DNA of 10,607 bases from a bacterium (GTDB lineage Bacteria; UBP15; UBA6099; JAJRTR01), in contig JAJRTR010000187.1 in NCBI GenBank assembly GCA_024278215.1, positions 1-10,607 of the forward strand, written 5' to 3'. Made by a program: the position numbers and the translations under genes. The notes below the pieces were generated by a model, which had not been told where the DNA came from, did no database searches, and saw nothing but the letters and a program-made list of their open reading frames with translations. Below are positions 1 through 6,061 of the stretch, piece by piece (within the stretch, counting starts at the first letter, position 1; each line of letters starts with the position of its first letter).

Positions 1-2
1 AT

Positions 3-434
3 GCGCTCGGGTTGCAGTTCCATGATACGGACGATGTGCAGATACCCGGGAAAACATCGTCGTCCGGAGTGGACAGCGGGTCTTCGGCTACCAGATTGTT
101 CGCGGTGATGACCGGCAAGTACTCGTCGGGCACAGGACACCTCGGCCTGTATTACCAGACCGGCGACAGCCTTGACAACACGGACTTCGACGGGGTCGGC
201 CTGATGCTCGGGGTCGAGTATCCGCTAAGAAAGAGCATCGGAACGGGCGAAGACAACATGAGCGTGTTGTTCGAGTTCGACACCAAACCTTTCTATATCG
301 GAAAAACCGGGGCGGCAAGCCTTGGTCTGCGCTATAGGTTTATGAACGCCGGGCATGTGACGCTCGCAATTGTCGATGTGACGGACGCCGCAATGCTGAC
401 CCTGGAAGGCGCATACGATTTCGGCGCGAAATGA
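3..434 (+). CDS. C-terminal part of a predicted outer-membrane beta-barrel protein (5' end outside window)
   Basis: The reading frame is open from the first complete codon at position 3 to a TGA at 432-434, so the gene starts before the window and only about 143 codons are seen. A TTG at 12 is an in-frame codon and need not be a start. The visible protein has short alternating polar/hydrophobic stretches rich in Gly, Tyr and Phe, such as GHLGLYYQTG, VGLMLGVEYPL, MSVLFEFD and ASLGLRYRF. These are typical of amphipathic strands of an outer-membrane barrel. The last strand ends YDFGAK, which lacks the usual terminal aromatic residue. No specific family is recognised. The next gene on the same strand also looks like a barrel, so the two may belong to one envelope locus. 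It could instead be a periplasmic beta-sandwich protein. Confidence 0.6.
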   Translation, partial: ALGLQFHDTDDVQIPGKTSSSGVDSGSSATRLFAVMTGKYSSGTGHLGLYYQTGDSLDNTDFDGVGLMLGVEYPLRKSIGTGEDNMSVLFEFDTKPFYIGKTGAASLGLRYRFMNAGHVTLAIVDVTDAAMLTLEGAYDFGAK

Positions 435-570
435 GAGCAGGCAGGCGGCGGCAAGGAAGCGCCGGGGGCGGTGCAAGGGCGGCGCGAAAAACTGAATAAC
501 ACGAGAGCCGGTTTCAGCCGGATACGGCAGAACGTGATTTTATGATCGGCTCACGAGACGGGAAACAAAT

Positions 571-1884
571 ATGAAAAAACACCTGAGCCAGTTGCAAAAT
601 TATGTTCGAAGCGAGGTCGAGCGAAATTGGTCTGAAGCAAGACGCAGGTGCAATATCCGCGCAGGCGTACTTGTAGAGCACGTCGAGGAAGATTTTGCGC
701 CGACATCACATTTGTTGACAATTGCAGCCGACCACCGCCGAATCGGAATTTTGCAATTGGCCCAAGTGATAATGCTTTTCTCAATCGTTTTGCTTACCGT
801 TCTATCGGCATCGTCGAACATCGCAGATGCCGCAGACCTTCTCGAACCGCAGGCTCTGTCGTGGAACGCCGGTAAGGTGACACAGGACGAGGGGCGCGCC
901 GACCTGTATTTCGTTTCTCTCGAACCGGGTTTCAGAATAGGTAACCTGACGGCGGTTATCGGCATCAATTACTATTTCGATGAAGACCTGAAGGTGCGAG
1001 ACGGCGGCAACGACCTGATAATGCTTTCCTCGCTCGAATATGAAGACCCCAACAGGATGCGCTTATATTACGGCGAGATCGAAAACCTTACGCTCGGCAG
1101 CGGTTTCGTAGTCTCCAACTATCGCACGAATGTGACAGGCAATGTGCCGATGACACGCATGCAGGGCCTCGAACTGGACCTGTGGGGGCCGCGCTCGGCC
1201 GTAACGGTGTTCGGCACACGAACCGACCTGCTGGGGCTTCGCGCCGTGCGCAATATGGGCCGGGTCACCATCGGCACCACCGCCGTCACCGACGCCGAAC
1301 CGGACTTCGAGGAGATAGCGCTGGACTTGCAGGGAACGATCGTGCCGGAGAAATTCTCACTCTATACCGAGGTCGCCTCCATCCAGGATTACGGCGACGG
1401 CTTCGCTCTGGGTGTGCTTGCGACACCGCTTCCTTTCGTAGAGGTCAAAGCCGAGTTGCGCGATTTCGACTCGGACTTCGTGCCCGGCATCGTCGATGAA
1501 CACTACGAAGCGCGCCCCGTCGTCGAAAGCATCAAGGCCAACACGACAGGCCGCCTCATGGGCTTCTACTCGGCTGTCGACTTCTTCCGGGGCCGCCGCG
1601 TTTCCGCAACTCTAACCTTTGAAGACTACGAAGACTATAAATCAAGATATACCATCACGGGCCGGGGCAAAATCAACAACCGGATACACGGCGACCTGTT
1701 TTTCGCAAAAGAAGATTTCGTGCCGCAGCTCGGCGGGAGCAGCGAAGATTCCATCGTGCGCGCACACATCTACGTGAAGACGACTAAAAGACTCGACCTC
1801 ATCTTTGATTTCTATAACGCCTACGACGACAAACGGAATATGCTCGAGTCTCTGACGGTAAAAACAGAATATCACCTGTGGTGA
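571..1884 (+). CDS. Predicted outer-membrane beta-barrel protein with a repeat-derived N-terminal extension
   Basis: The frame encodes 437 residues. It opens MKKHL, has a residue 5-65 segment translated from the 179-bp palindromic repeat, and then a hydrophobic signal-peptide core (residues 68-84, MLFSIVLLTVLSASSNI) with a likely signal peptidase site after ADA at 85-87. The mature part has many alternating strands (VITIG-like, LRLYYGE, VKAELRDFD, ATLTFEDYED). It ends in EYHLW, a terminal aromatic typical of BAM-recognised barrels. No named family is recognised. The ATG at 571 follows only a weak GGGA about 10 bases upstream. In-frame alternatives are GTG at 766 and ATG at 772, but these have no Shine-Dalgarno sequence and would give a signal peptide without a basic n-region. 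The simplest reading is that the repeat split an ancestral signal peptide between its MKK n-region and its hydrophobic core, in frame. Whether the product is still exported is unknown. Confidence 0.72.
   Translation: MKKHLSQLQNYVRSEVERNWSEARRRCNIRAGVLVEHVEEDFAPTSHLLTIAADHRRIGILQLAQVIMLFSIVLLTVLSASSNIADAADLLEPQALSWNAGKVTQDEGRADLYFVSLEPGFRIGNLTAVIGINYYFDEDLKVRDGGNDLIMLSSLEYEDPNRMRLYYGEIENLTLGSGFVVSNYRTNVTGNVPMTRMQGLELDLWGPRSAVTVFGTRTDLLGLRAVRNMGRVTIGTTAVTDAEPDFEEIALDLQGTIVPEKFSLYTEVASIQDYGDGFALGVLATPLPFVEVKAELRDFDSDFVPGIVDEHYEARPVVESIKANTTGRLMGFYSAVDFFRGRRVSATLTFEDYEDYKSRYTITGRGKINNRIHGDLFFAKEDFVPQLGGSSEDSIVRAHIYVKTTKRLDLIFDFYNAYDDKRNMLESLTVKTEYHLW
585..763 (-). repeat. Palindromic MITE-like element, copy 1 (inside a coding frame)
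   Basis: This 179-bp copy begins GAGCCAGTTGCAAAATT and ends AATTTTGCAATTGGCCC, which are imperfect terminal inverted repeats. It aligns over its full length, in opposite orientation, with 3108-3285 (about four in five bases identical by eye, one 1-base indel). It contains no stop codon in the frame of the 571-1884 gene, so it is translated as residues 5-65 of that protein. No clear target-site duplication was found. The strand given is relative to the copy at 3108-3285, taken as plus. Confidence 0.85.
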
Positions 1885-1949
1885 GAACTCGATTTTCGCA
1901 ATTCATGATACATGACCCGGCGTAGCCGGAACCGGAATGGTTGCTTTTT

Positions 1950-1978
1950 CGTGCCCAAACAAATGCGGTTTGAGCACG
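1950..1978 (+). terminator. Hairpin downstream of the outer-membrane protein gene, possible terminator
   Basis: CGTGCCCAAAC (1950-1960) pairs with GTTTGAGCACG (1968-1978) with one mismatch and a 7-base loop. It lies 66 bases after the stop at 1884. No T-tract follows, so it is not a canonical intrinsic terminator. It may protect the mRNA 3' end or be another dispersed palindrome. Confidence 0.35.
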
Positions 1979-1996
1979 GCACACATGGTTTCTTAT

Positions 1997-2048
1997 CGTT
2001 CCGGGGCTCCGACCCGGAACGCAGGGACTGAACGCTCCGCGTTCACCA
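1997..2048 (-). repeat. Two-hairpin dispersed repeat, copy A
   Basis: The 36 bases at 2013-2048 are the reverse complement of 9936-9971 with one mismatch (35/36). Copy A can form two perfect hairpins. One is CGTTCCGGG (1997-2005) with CCCGGAACG (2013-2021), loop 7. The other is TGAACGC (2029-2035) with GCGTTCA (2039-2045), loop 3. No gene overlaps it. It resembles a REP/BIME-type extragenic palindrome. Confidence 0.8.
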
Positions 2049-2194
2049 ATCTCTTTTCATCATTGCAGTCGTGAGATACCAAACATGTGGTGTATGGCAT
2101 AAAAGTGGGTTTGCGCAAAGACAGATACAGATACCGCCCAAAAACCGCGTTGCCAGTCCCTGTTTTTCGCGCATTTCTTATGCGACTTACTTCT

Positions 2195-2232
2195 GAGCTG
2201 ATTGTAAGATTCCGATTCTGCTGTGGTCGGCT
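2195..2232 (+). repeat. Decayed end of the MITE-like element, copy 3
   Basis: These 38 bases match the left end of the element at 3108-3145 at 32 positions, and all six differences are transitions. Similarity fades after about 2245, so only one terminus is recognisable. The orientation is the same as the copy at 3108-3285. Confidence 0.65.
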
Positions 2233-2492
2233 TATAATATTGACACAAAGAAAAATGGGACTTCATGCGAAACGCCCGGGTGCTAACTGATCGATGCCCA
2301 TTCATCCGTGATCTTAACCCGGACCTCCGTGTCCGTTTGACCAGTTCTCTCGGGAACTCACCTGAAATCCCACTGGAACTTCTTTTATATAGTTATTTAT
2401 CGGACGCAGATATAAATACTTTAGCATTTTAGCAAATAATTATTTTTGTCTTTTTCGGTGTTTCCCGCTTCCCTTTTCGGTTTCAGCTTTGC

Positions 2493-2541
2493 CGGGTTGG
2501 GATAACCCGCATATTTCACAAATGCGGGATAGCCCGTCCGG
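2493..2541. repeat. Palindrome with conserved loop, copy 1
   Basis: The core is CCCGCAT (2506-2512), loop ATTTCACAA, ATGCGGG (2522-2528). Outer imperfect pairing extends through GGG (2499-2501) with CCC (2533-2535) to the flanking CCGG. The same stem and nearly the same loop occur at 4924-4956. It lies 29 bases beyond the moaB stop but has no T-tract in that direction, so it could end or protect the moaB transcript without being a classical terminator. Confidence 0.7.
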
Positions 2542-2569
2542 GAGGGGCTCCCTGAGCCGCTTGATGCTT

Positions 2570-3067
2570 TCAGCGCGATGCTTCCCAGACTATATGCGCT
2601 ATCTCGGGGATTATGATCTTTTCCATCGCAAGTGTCACGGCACCGCTGGAGCCGGGTATGGAGACGACGACTGTGCCGCCCGCGATGCCCGCCACGGCAC
2701 GGCTCATCATCGCTGCCGGGCCGATGTCTTCGTAGCTTAGCATCCTGAAAATTTCTCCGAACCCCGGCAGCGTTTTGTCGAGTCTCGCTTCGAGCGCGTC
2801 ATAAGTCGTGTCGCGGCGTGATATCCCTGTGCCGCCGTTGAAGATTACAGCCTGGACAGTTTCGGGCATTGTGTCGAGCAAATTGTTTATTTCGGATGTT
2901 TCATCTTTTATTATTCTATGGCCTGCGACAATGTGGCCGGCGGCCTCGAGTTTATCCCGGATTATTGCGCCGCTTGCGTCGGTATCGATCGTTCGCGTGT
3001 CGCTGACGGTAACGATAAAAACTTTTACCTGACCGCCGGCTTTTTCGTGGTGTTCCCTGTGTCCCAT
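2570..3067 (-). CDS. moaB: MoaB/MogA-family molybdenum cofactor biosynthesis protein
   Basis: This 165-residue protein matches the MoaB/MogA fold, which adenylylates molybdopterin before molybdate insertion in the cytoplasm. Visible signatures are VTVSDTR (19-25), NGGTGISRRD (77-86, the nucleotide/pterin loop), a SYEDIGPAAMMSRA segment and PGSSGAVTLAM near the C-terminus. The ATG at 3067 is chosen because GGGGGA precedes it by six bases and the protein then has the family's usual length. The open frame extends upstream to 3157, but that part is translated repeat sequence. E. coli MoaB itself is not clearly active while MogA and many MoaB homologues are, so the exact reaction is inferred. The gene lies downstream of znuB on the same strand, separated by the 178-bp palindrome, and may be co-transcribed with it. 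No other cofactor gene is in the window. Confidence 0.92.
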   Translation of the reverse strand: MGHREHHEKAGGQVKVFIVTVSDTRTIDTDASGAIIRDKLEAAGHIVAGHRIIKDETSEINNLLDTMPETVQAVIFNGGTGISRRDTTYDALEARLDKTLPGFGEIFRMLSYEDIGPAAMMSRAVAGIAGGTVVVSIPGSSGAVTLAMEKIIIPEIAHIVWEASR

Positions 3068-3107
3068 GTTTGTTCCCCCGGTGTACGCTGTGATATTACG
3101 TATACTT

Positions 3108-3285
3108 GAGCCAATTGCAAAATTCTGATTCTGCTGCGGTCGGCTGCTATTGTCCATAGCTGCGTGGTCGGCATAAAATCGTCCTCGATGTACTTTACAT
3201 GTACGCCTGCGAGGATTTTACACCTCCGCCTTGCTCTGAACAATTTCGCTCGACCTCGCTACGAACATAATTTTGCAATCGGCTC
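3108..3285 (+). repeat. Palindromic MITE-like element, copy 2 (between znuB and moaB)
   Basis: The 178-bp element has terminal inverted repeats GAGCCAATTGCAAAATT (3108-3124) and AATTTTGCAATCGGCTC (3269-3285), 16 of 17 matching. The inverted similarity continues inward. At the centre TAAAATC, CCTCG and GTAC on one side (about 3173-3196) face GTAC, CGAGG and ATTTTA on the other (about 3204-3221). The whole element can therefore fold as one long interrupted hairpin. It has no transposase and no intact gene. Its right end abuts the znuB TAA (3286-3288) directly. Confidence 0.87.
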
Positions 3286-4152
3286 TTATGAAGATATATC
3301 AGACCTCTTGATTTTGCGCCTTCGCAACAGTCTCGAAGCGGCTGTTACAACGAGGTAACATGCGCCGGCGACAACGATTATCGTCGCGCCCGCGGGCAGA
3401 TTCGGACTGTAGCTGACCGCGAGTCCCGCCGTAGTGAACAACATGCTCAGGAGCACGGACAGGCCCATGATTTTCCATAGTGTGCCGGAGAAATGTCCCG
3501 CGACGGCAACGGGCAGGGTGAGTAGTGCTATGACCATTATCACGCCGACGACGGAAACTGTCAGAACGACCGTCAACGCTGTAAGGCAGAGCAGCAACAG
3601 GTAGTAGAACTCGACATTTATGCCCCGAACACGCGCGAATTCTTCGTCGAAGCATATTCCCATAAACTGGTTGTAGAGCAGCAATCCCGCGCCGGCGACA
3701 ACGACGTCAAGCGTCGCTATCAGCAGGATGTCGCTCGTTTTTACCATGAGAATATTCCCGAACAGGTAGCTCATCAGGTCTTCATTGTAGCCGGGTGTGC
3801 GCGATATGAACAGAACGCCGACCGCCATACCCAGCGCCCAGAGAGCGCCGATGACCGTGTCCTCGCGCTCTTTGGCGCGGATGCTGACGAAACCGATGAT
3901 AAATGCTGCCAGAAGCGCTGCCGCCACTGCCCCGTAAAGGGGATCGAGAAATGACCAGCCGCAGACTTTATTGAGGTAGTTGGCGGCGCCGAGCCCGCCC
4001 AGCACACAGTGCGCGATGCCGCCCGCGATGTAGCTTATCCGCCGCATTATTACATAGGTGCCGATTATGCCGCATGAGACGCTGACAAGCAACCCCGTGA
4101 TCAGCGCGTATTGCAGGAACGTGTAGTGGCCGACGGCCCTGATGAATTCCAT
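3286..4152 (-). CDS. znuB: Zinc/manganese ABC transporter permease, ABC-3 family (ZnuB-like)
   Basis: This is a 288-residue, strongly hydrophobic inner-membrane protein with roughly eight membrane segments, the normal size for ABC-3 permeases. Family features are RRISYIAGGIAHCVLGGLG near residues 37-55, VSVVGVIMVIALLTLPVAVA in the C-terminal half, and SPNLPAGATIIVVAG near the end. It forms the channel that moves Zn2+ (or Mn2+) from ZnuA into the cytoplasm. Its ATG at 4152 overlaps the TAA of znuC by one base (TAATG), which indicates translational coupling. It ends in a basic tail, RLLRRRKIKRSDISS, with the stop immediately beside the 178-bp palindrome. The last few codons could have been altered when that element arrived. 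Metal preference cannot be decided from the sequence. Confidence 0.93.
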   Translation of the reverse strand: MEFIRAVGHYTFLQYALITGLLVSVSCGIIGTYVIMRRISYIAGGIAHCVLGGLGAANYLNKVCGWSFLDPLYGAVAAALLAAFIIGFVSIRAKEREDTVIGALWALGMAVGVLFISRTPGYNEDLMSYLFGNILMVKTSDILLIATLDVVVAGAGLLLYNQFMGICFDEEFARVRGINVEFYYLLLLCLTALTVVLTVSVVGVIMVIALLTLPVAVAGHFSGTLWKIMGLSVLLSMLFTTAGLAVSYSPNLPAGATIIVVAGACYLVVTAASRLLRRRKIKRSDISS

Positions 4153-4913
4153 TATCGGCAGTCCTCTCCCGTGCAGTCGTGGTCGTGGCGCACGATCTTG
4201 AAATTGCCGCCGTATACTTCGTCCAGCAGGTCGCTGGTTATCTCCTCTGTCGGGTGCACCGCTACAGTTCCTTTGACGCAGATGACATTCTTTGTGAAGC
4301 GTGTGACGAAGCCGAGATTGTGAGAGACGAGCAGTATGGTCATGCGGCTGCTGAGGCGACCGAGGAGTTCATTCATGCGTACTTCCGACTTCATGTCCAG
4401 ACCGGCGGTGGGTTCGTCGAGCAGGAGCAACTCGGGTGCCGGTGCGATGGCGCGAGCGAGGAGAGCACGGCGCTGCTGGCCGCCGGATAGTGTGGAGAAC
4501 TGGCGGTTCCTGATATCCGATAGTTGGACTTCGTCGAGCGCCGCACGCGCGGCCTCTTTATCCGCTCTCGTGTAGGGACCGAAGTTCCTGGCGATGCACA
4601 GTCTCCCCATAAGCACAAGGTCCGTGACGCTGACAGGGAAAAATGGGTCGGATGTCAGGTTCTGGGGCATGTAGCCGATTCGTTTTCCGGCTCGACGTGG
4701 CAGCCCGCCCAGTACACTGATGCGACCGCTGTCGGGAGTGAGGAGCCCCAGGATGAGTTTGAGCAGAGTGCTCTTGCCGCCGCCGTTCGGGCCGACAATG
4801 CTGGTGAACGTACCCCGGGCAAGAGCGAAACTGATGTTTTCCAGCACGGGCGGCCCACCATACGTGAAGCTGACATCATCAAATTCTATTACCGGTTTTT
4901 CGGGCAAATGCAA
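4152..4913 (-). CDS. znuC: Zinc/manganese ABC transporter ATP-binding protein (ZnuC-like)
   Basis: This cytoplasmic ATPase energises ZnuB. It shows Walker A GPNGGGKST (41-49), a Q-loop in YMPQNL, the signature LSGGQQRR, Walker B LLLLDEP and the switch histidine in SHN. The C-terminus is VRHDHDCTGEDCR, a His/Cys/acid-rich tail of the kind seen in zinc-transporter ATPases that may bind metal. I place the start at TTG 4913 (253 residues) because AAGGAAGG lies just upstream, and a TTG at 4907 is also possible. The frame also reaches an ATG at 4961, directly after the znuA stop. That ATG has no ribosome binding site, and translation from it would run through the palindrome at 4924-4956 and add MFLTRIGEICGLKEGH. 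The gene is followed by znuB with a one-base overlap. Confidence 0.92.
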   Translation of the reverse strand: MHLPEKPVIEFDDVSFTYGGPPVLENISFALARGTFTSIVGPNGGGKSTLLKLILGLLTPDSGRISVLGGLPRRAGKRIGYMPQNLTSDPFFPVSVTDLVLMGRLCIARNFGPYTRADKEAARAALDEVQLSDIRNRQFSTLSGGQQRRALLARAIAPAPELLLLDEPTAGLDMKSEVRMNELLGRLSSRMTILLVSHNLGFVTRFTKNVICVKGTVAVHPTEEITSDLLDEVYGGNFKIVRHDHDCTGEDCR

Positions 4914-4923
4914 ATGTCCTTCC

Positions 4924-4956
4924 TTTAACCCGCATATTTCACCAATGCGGGTTAAA
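4924..4956. repeat. Palindrome with conserved loop, copy 2 (znuA-znuC junction)
   Basis: TTAACCCGCAT (4925-4935) and ATGCGGGTTAA (4945-4955) form a perfect 11-bp stem, extended by one T-A pair, around the loop ATTTCACCA. It occupies most of the short gap between the znuA stop and the znuC ribosome binding site. In the znu mRNA it would be a stable hairpin immediately before AAGGAAGG. There is no U-tract after it, so it is not an intrinsic terminator. It may act as an mRNA stabiliser or translational control element, as intercistronic REP hairpins do in some operons. Confidence 0.78.
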
Positions 4957-4961
4957 AACAT

Positions 4962-5882
4962 TCAGGGCTGCCGCGCGAGCGCCGACTTTATTTCCACGGC
5001 AATATTTCTTAGATTCTTTATGTAATCATAAGCGAGAGGGTCGATAGGAACCACCGCGCCGCCGATGGCCCCGGCGATGGCCTCCGCGCTCTTCTTCGAG
5101 AACTGCGGCTGCACGAATATCACCCTGACATCTTCGGACTTCGCCTTGTTTATCAGACTCGCGATATGCTTCGCGCCGGGTTCTTTGCCGCCTGTTTCCA
5201 CCGCCATCTGCTGCAATCCATAGGCCCTGGCGAAGTAGCCGAACGCAGGGTGGAACACATAAATCTTCTTACCTCTGACCGGTTCGAGGGCGGCGCTGAT
5301 CTCTCTGTTTAACTTGTCGAGGTCCGCGACAACAACCGAGAGGTTGTAGTCGATTTCATCGGCGTGTTCCGGTACGATTTTCTTAAGATTCGCGGCAATA
5401 AGCACCGCCTGTTTTTTTGCCAGCGCGGGGTCGAGCCACGTGTGGGGATCGAGTTCCCCGGCCTTGTGCCCGTGTTCTTCATGCTCGTTTTCGCGCGTGT
5501 GTGTGTCGAGCATTATTTTATCAATGCCGCTGCTTGTGTCCACTATGTTGAGATTCTTCAACCTGCCGCTTATATTCTCCAGCAGGTGTTTCTCGAATGG
5601 CACACCGATAAGGAATAAGGTTTCGGCGTTGTCCAGTGCCGCGATCTGGCCTGGTGTGGGGTCATAGGTGGCGGGCGATTGGCCGGGCATCACAAGGACT
5701 TTCACGTCGAAATACTTTCCGCCGATACGGTCGACGAAATATTTTTGCGGCAGTATGCTGACGTACACCAGCGGCTTGACTCCGCCCTCTTTTTCCGTGC
5801 CGGTGCGGGTGCAGGAAGTAAAAAGCAGGCAACATGCGAAAAAAAGGGAAACACAGGAAGCGGTTTTAAATACATTTGTCAT
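4962..5882 (-). CDS. znuA: Zinc/manganese-binding periplasmic lipoprotein of an ABC transporter (ZnuA-like)
   Basis: This is a cluster A-I substrate-binding protein that captures Zn2+ or Mn2+ for ZnuBC. From ATG 5882 it has 306 residues. The signal sequence MTNVFKTASCVSLFFACC is followed by the lipobox LLFTSC (Cys 24), so it should be lipid-anchored. Candidate metal ligands are His in LDPHTWLDP, His in VFHPAFGYFA and Asp in VVPIDPLAYDY. A short His/acid-rich loop, THTRENEHEEHGHKAG, precedes the first of these, as in zinc-specific members. The usual first ligand (His in the HxYEP-type motif) is replaced: here the motif reads GQSPATYDPTP. Upstream starts ATG 5897 and TTG 5909 are possible, but 5882 gives the best lipoprotein signal and has GAGAG nearby. 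znuC follows after a 33-bp palindrome. No convincing Zur site was recognised. Confidence 0.93.
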   Translation of the reverse strand: MTNVFKTASCVSLFFACCLLFTSCTRTGTEKEGGVKPLVYVSILPQKYFVDRIGGKYFDVKVLVMPGQSPATYDPTPGQIAALDNAETLFLIGVPFEKHLLENISGRLKNLNIVDTSSGIDKIMLDTHTRENEHEEHGHKAGELDPHTWLDPALAKKQAVLIAANLKKIVPEHADEIDYNLSVVVADLDKLNREISAALEPVRGKKIYVFHPAFGYFARAYGLQQMAVETGGKEPGAKHIASLINKAKSEDVRVIFVQPQFSKKSAEAIAGAIGGAVVPIDPLAYDYIKNLRNIAVEIKSALARQP

Positions 5883-6047
5883 TTCTCTCGAATCCATTCT
5901 GCACAACAACAGTGTTTAAGCAAACATTACAAGGTCGCGAAACCGCACTAAAAGCCTTACAAGATAATAATGGAGTTGCCCCGCAATATAAATGATAACC
6001 GGGAAAATATTGATGTGTGTAACTGGAGGGATGAAAGGGCCGGCGGG
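5883..6047 (-). promoter_or_regulatory. Upstream region of znuA, expected promoter/regulatory region
   Basis: This 165-base gap separates the last pseudopilin gene from znuA and should hold the znu promoter. TTACAAG occurs twice on the plus strand, about 30 bases apart (near 5928 and 5960). I see no clean -10/-35 pair and no convincing Zur or MntR palindrome, so the regulator is not identified. Confidence 0.3.
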
Positions 6048-6061
6048 TCAGAGTTCCCGCC
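6042..6061 (-). terminator. Hairpin over the stop codon of the pseudopilin operon, weak terminator candidate
   Basis: On the minus strand GGCGGG, loop AACTCTGA, CCCGCC forms a 6-bp GC stem whose loop contains the TGA of the last pseudopilin gene. Only a short T run (CCCTTT) follows. It may end or protect the pilin transcript. Confidence 0.35.

Larger units (their letters stand above)
1885..2569. other. Gene-free intergenic stretch with clustered palindromes
   Basis: No convincing gene lies between the outer-membrane protein stop and the moaB stop, which converge here. The stretch holds a hairpin at 1950-1978, a two-hairpin repeat at 1997-2048, a decayed end of the MITE-like element at 2195-2232, an AT-rich tract at about 2380-2455 and a palindrome at 2493-2541. 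The short open frames here lack ribosome binding sites and run through the repeats, so I do not call them genes. Confidence 0.75.

Noticed and set aside
2060-2305. Small gene in the intergenic stretch
   Set aside because: The frame passes through a decayed repeat end, has no ribosome binding site and shows no protein-like composition.
3068-3157. N-terminal extension of moaB
   Set aside because: It is translated repeat sequence. The ATG at 3067 has a strong ribosome binding site and gives the usual protein length.
3025-3243. Open frame on the minus strand through the 178-bp element, resembling the N-terminus of the outer-membrane protein
   Set aside because: The likeness comes from the shared repeat. 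The frame has no ribosome binding site and runs on into the moaB upstream region in another frame.
4924-4956. Intrinsic terminator between znuA and znuC
   Set aside because: The stem is strong, but no T-tract follows in the direction of transcription, and znuC/znuB lie downstream in the same operon.
5883-6047. Zur-type operator upstream of znuA
   Set aside because: Only a direct TTACAAG repeat was seen. There is no palindrome resembling known Zur or MntR boxes.
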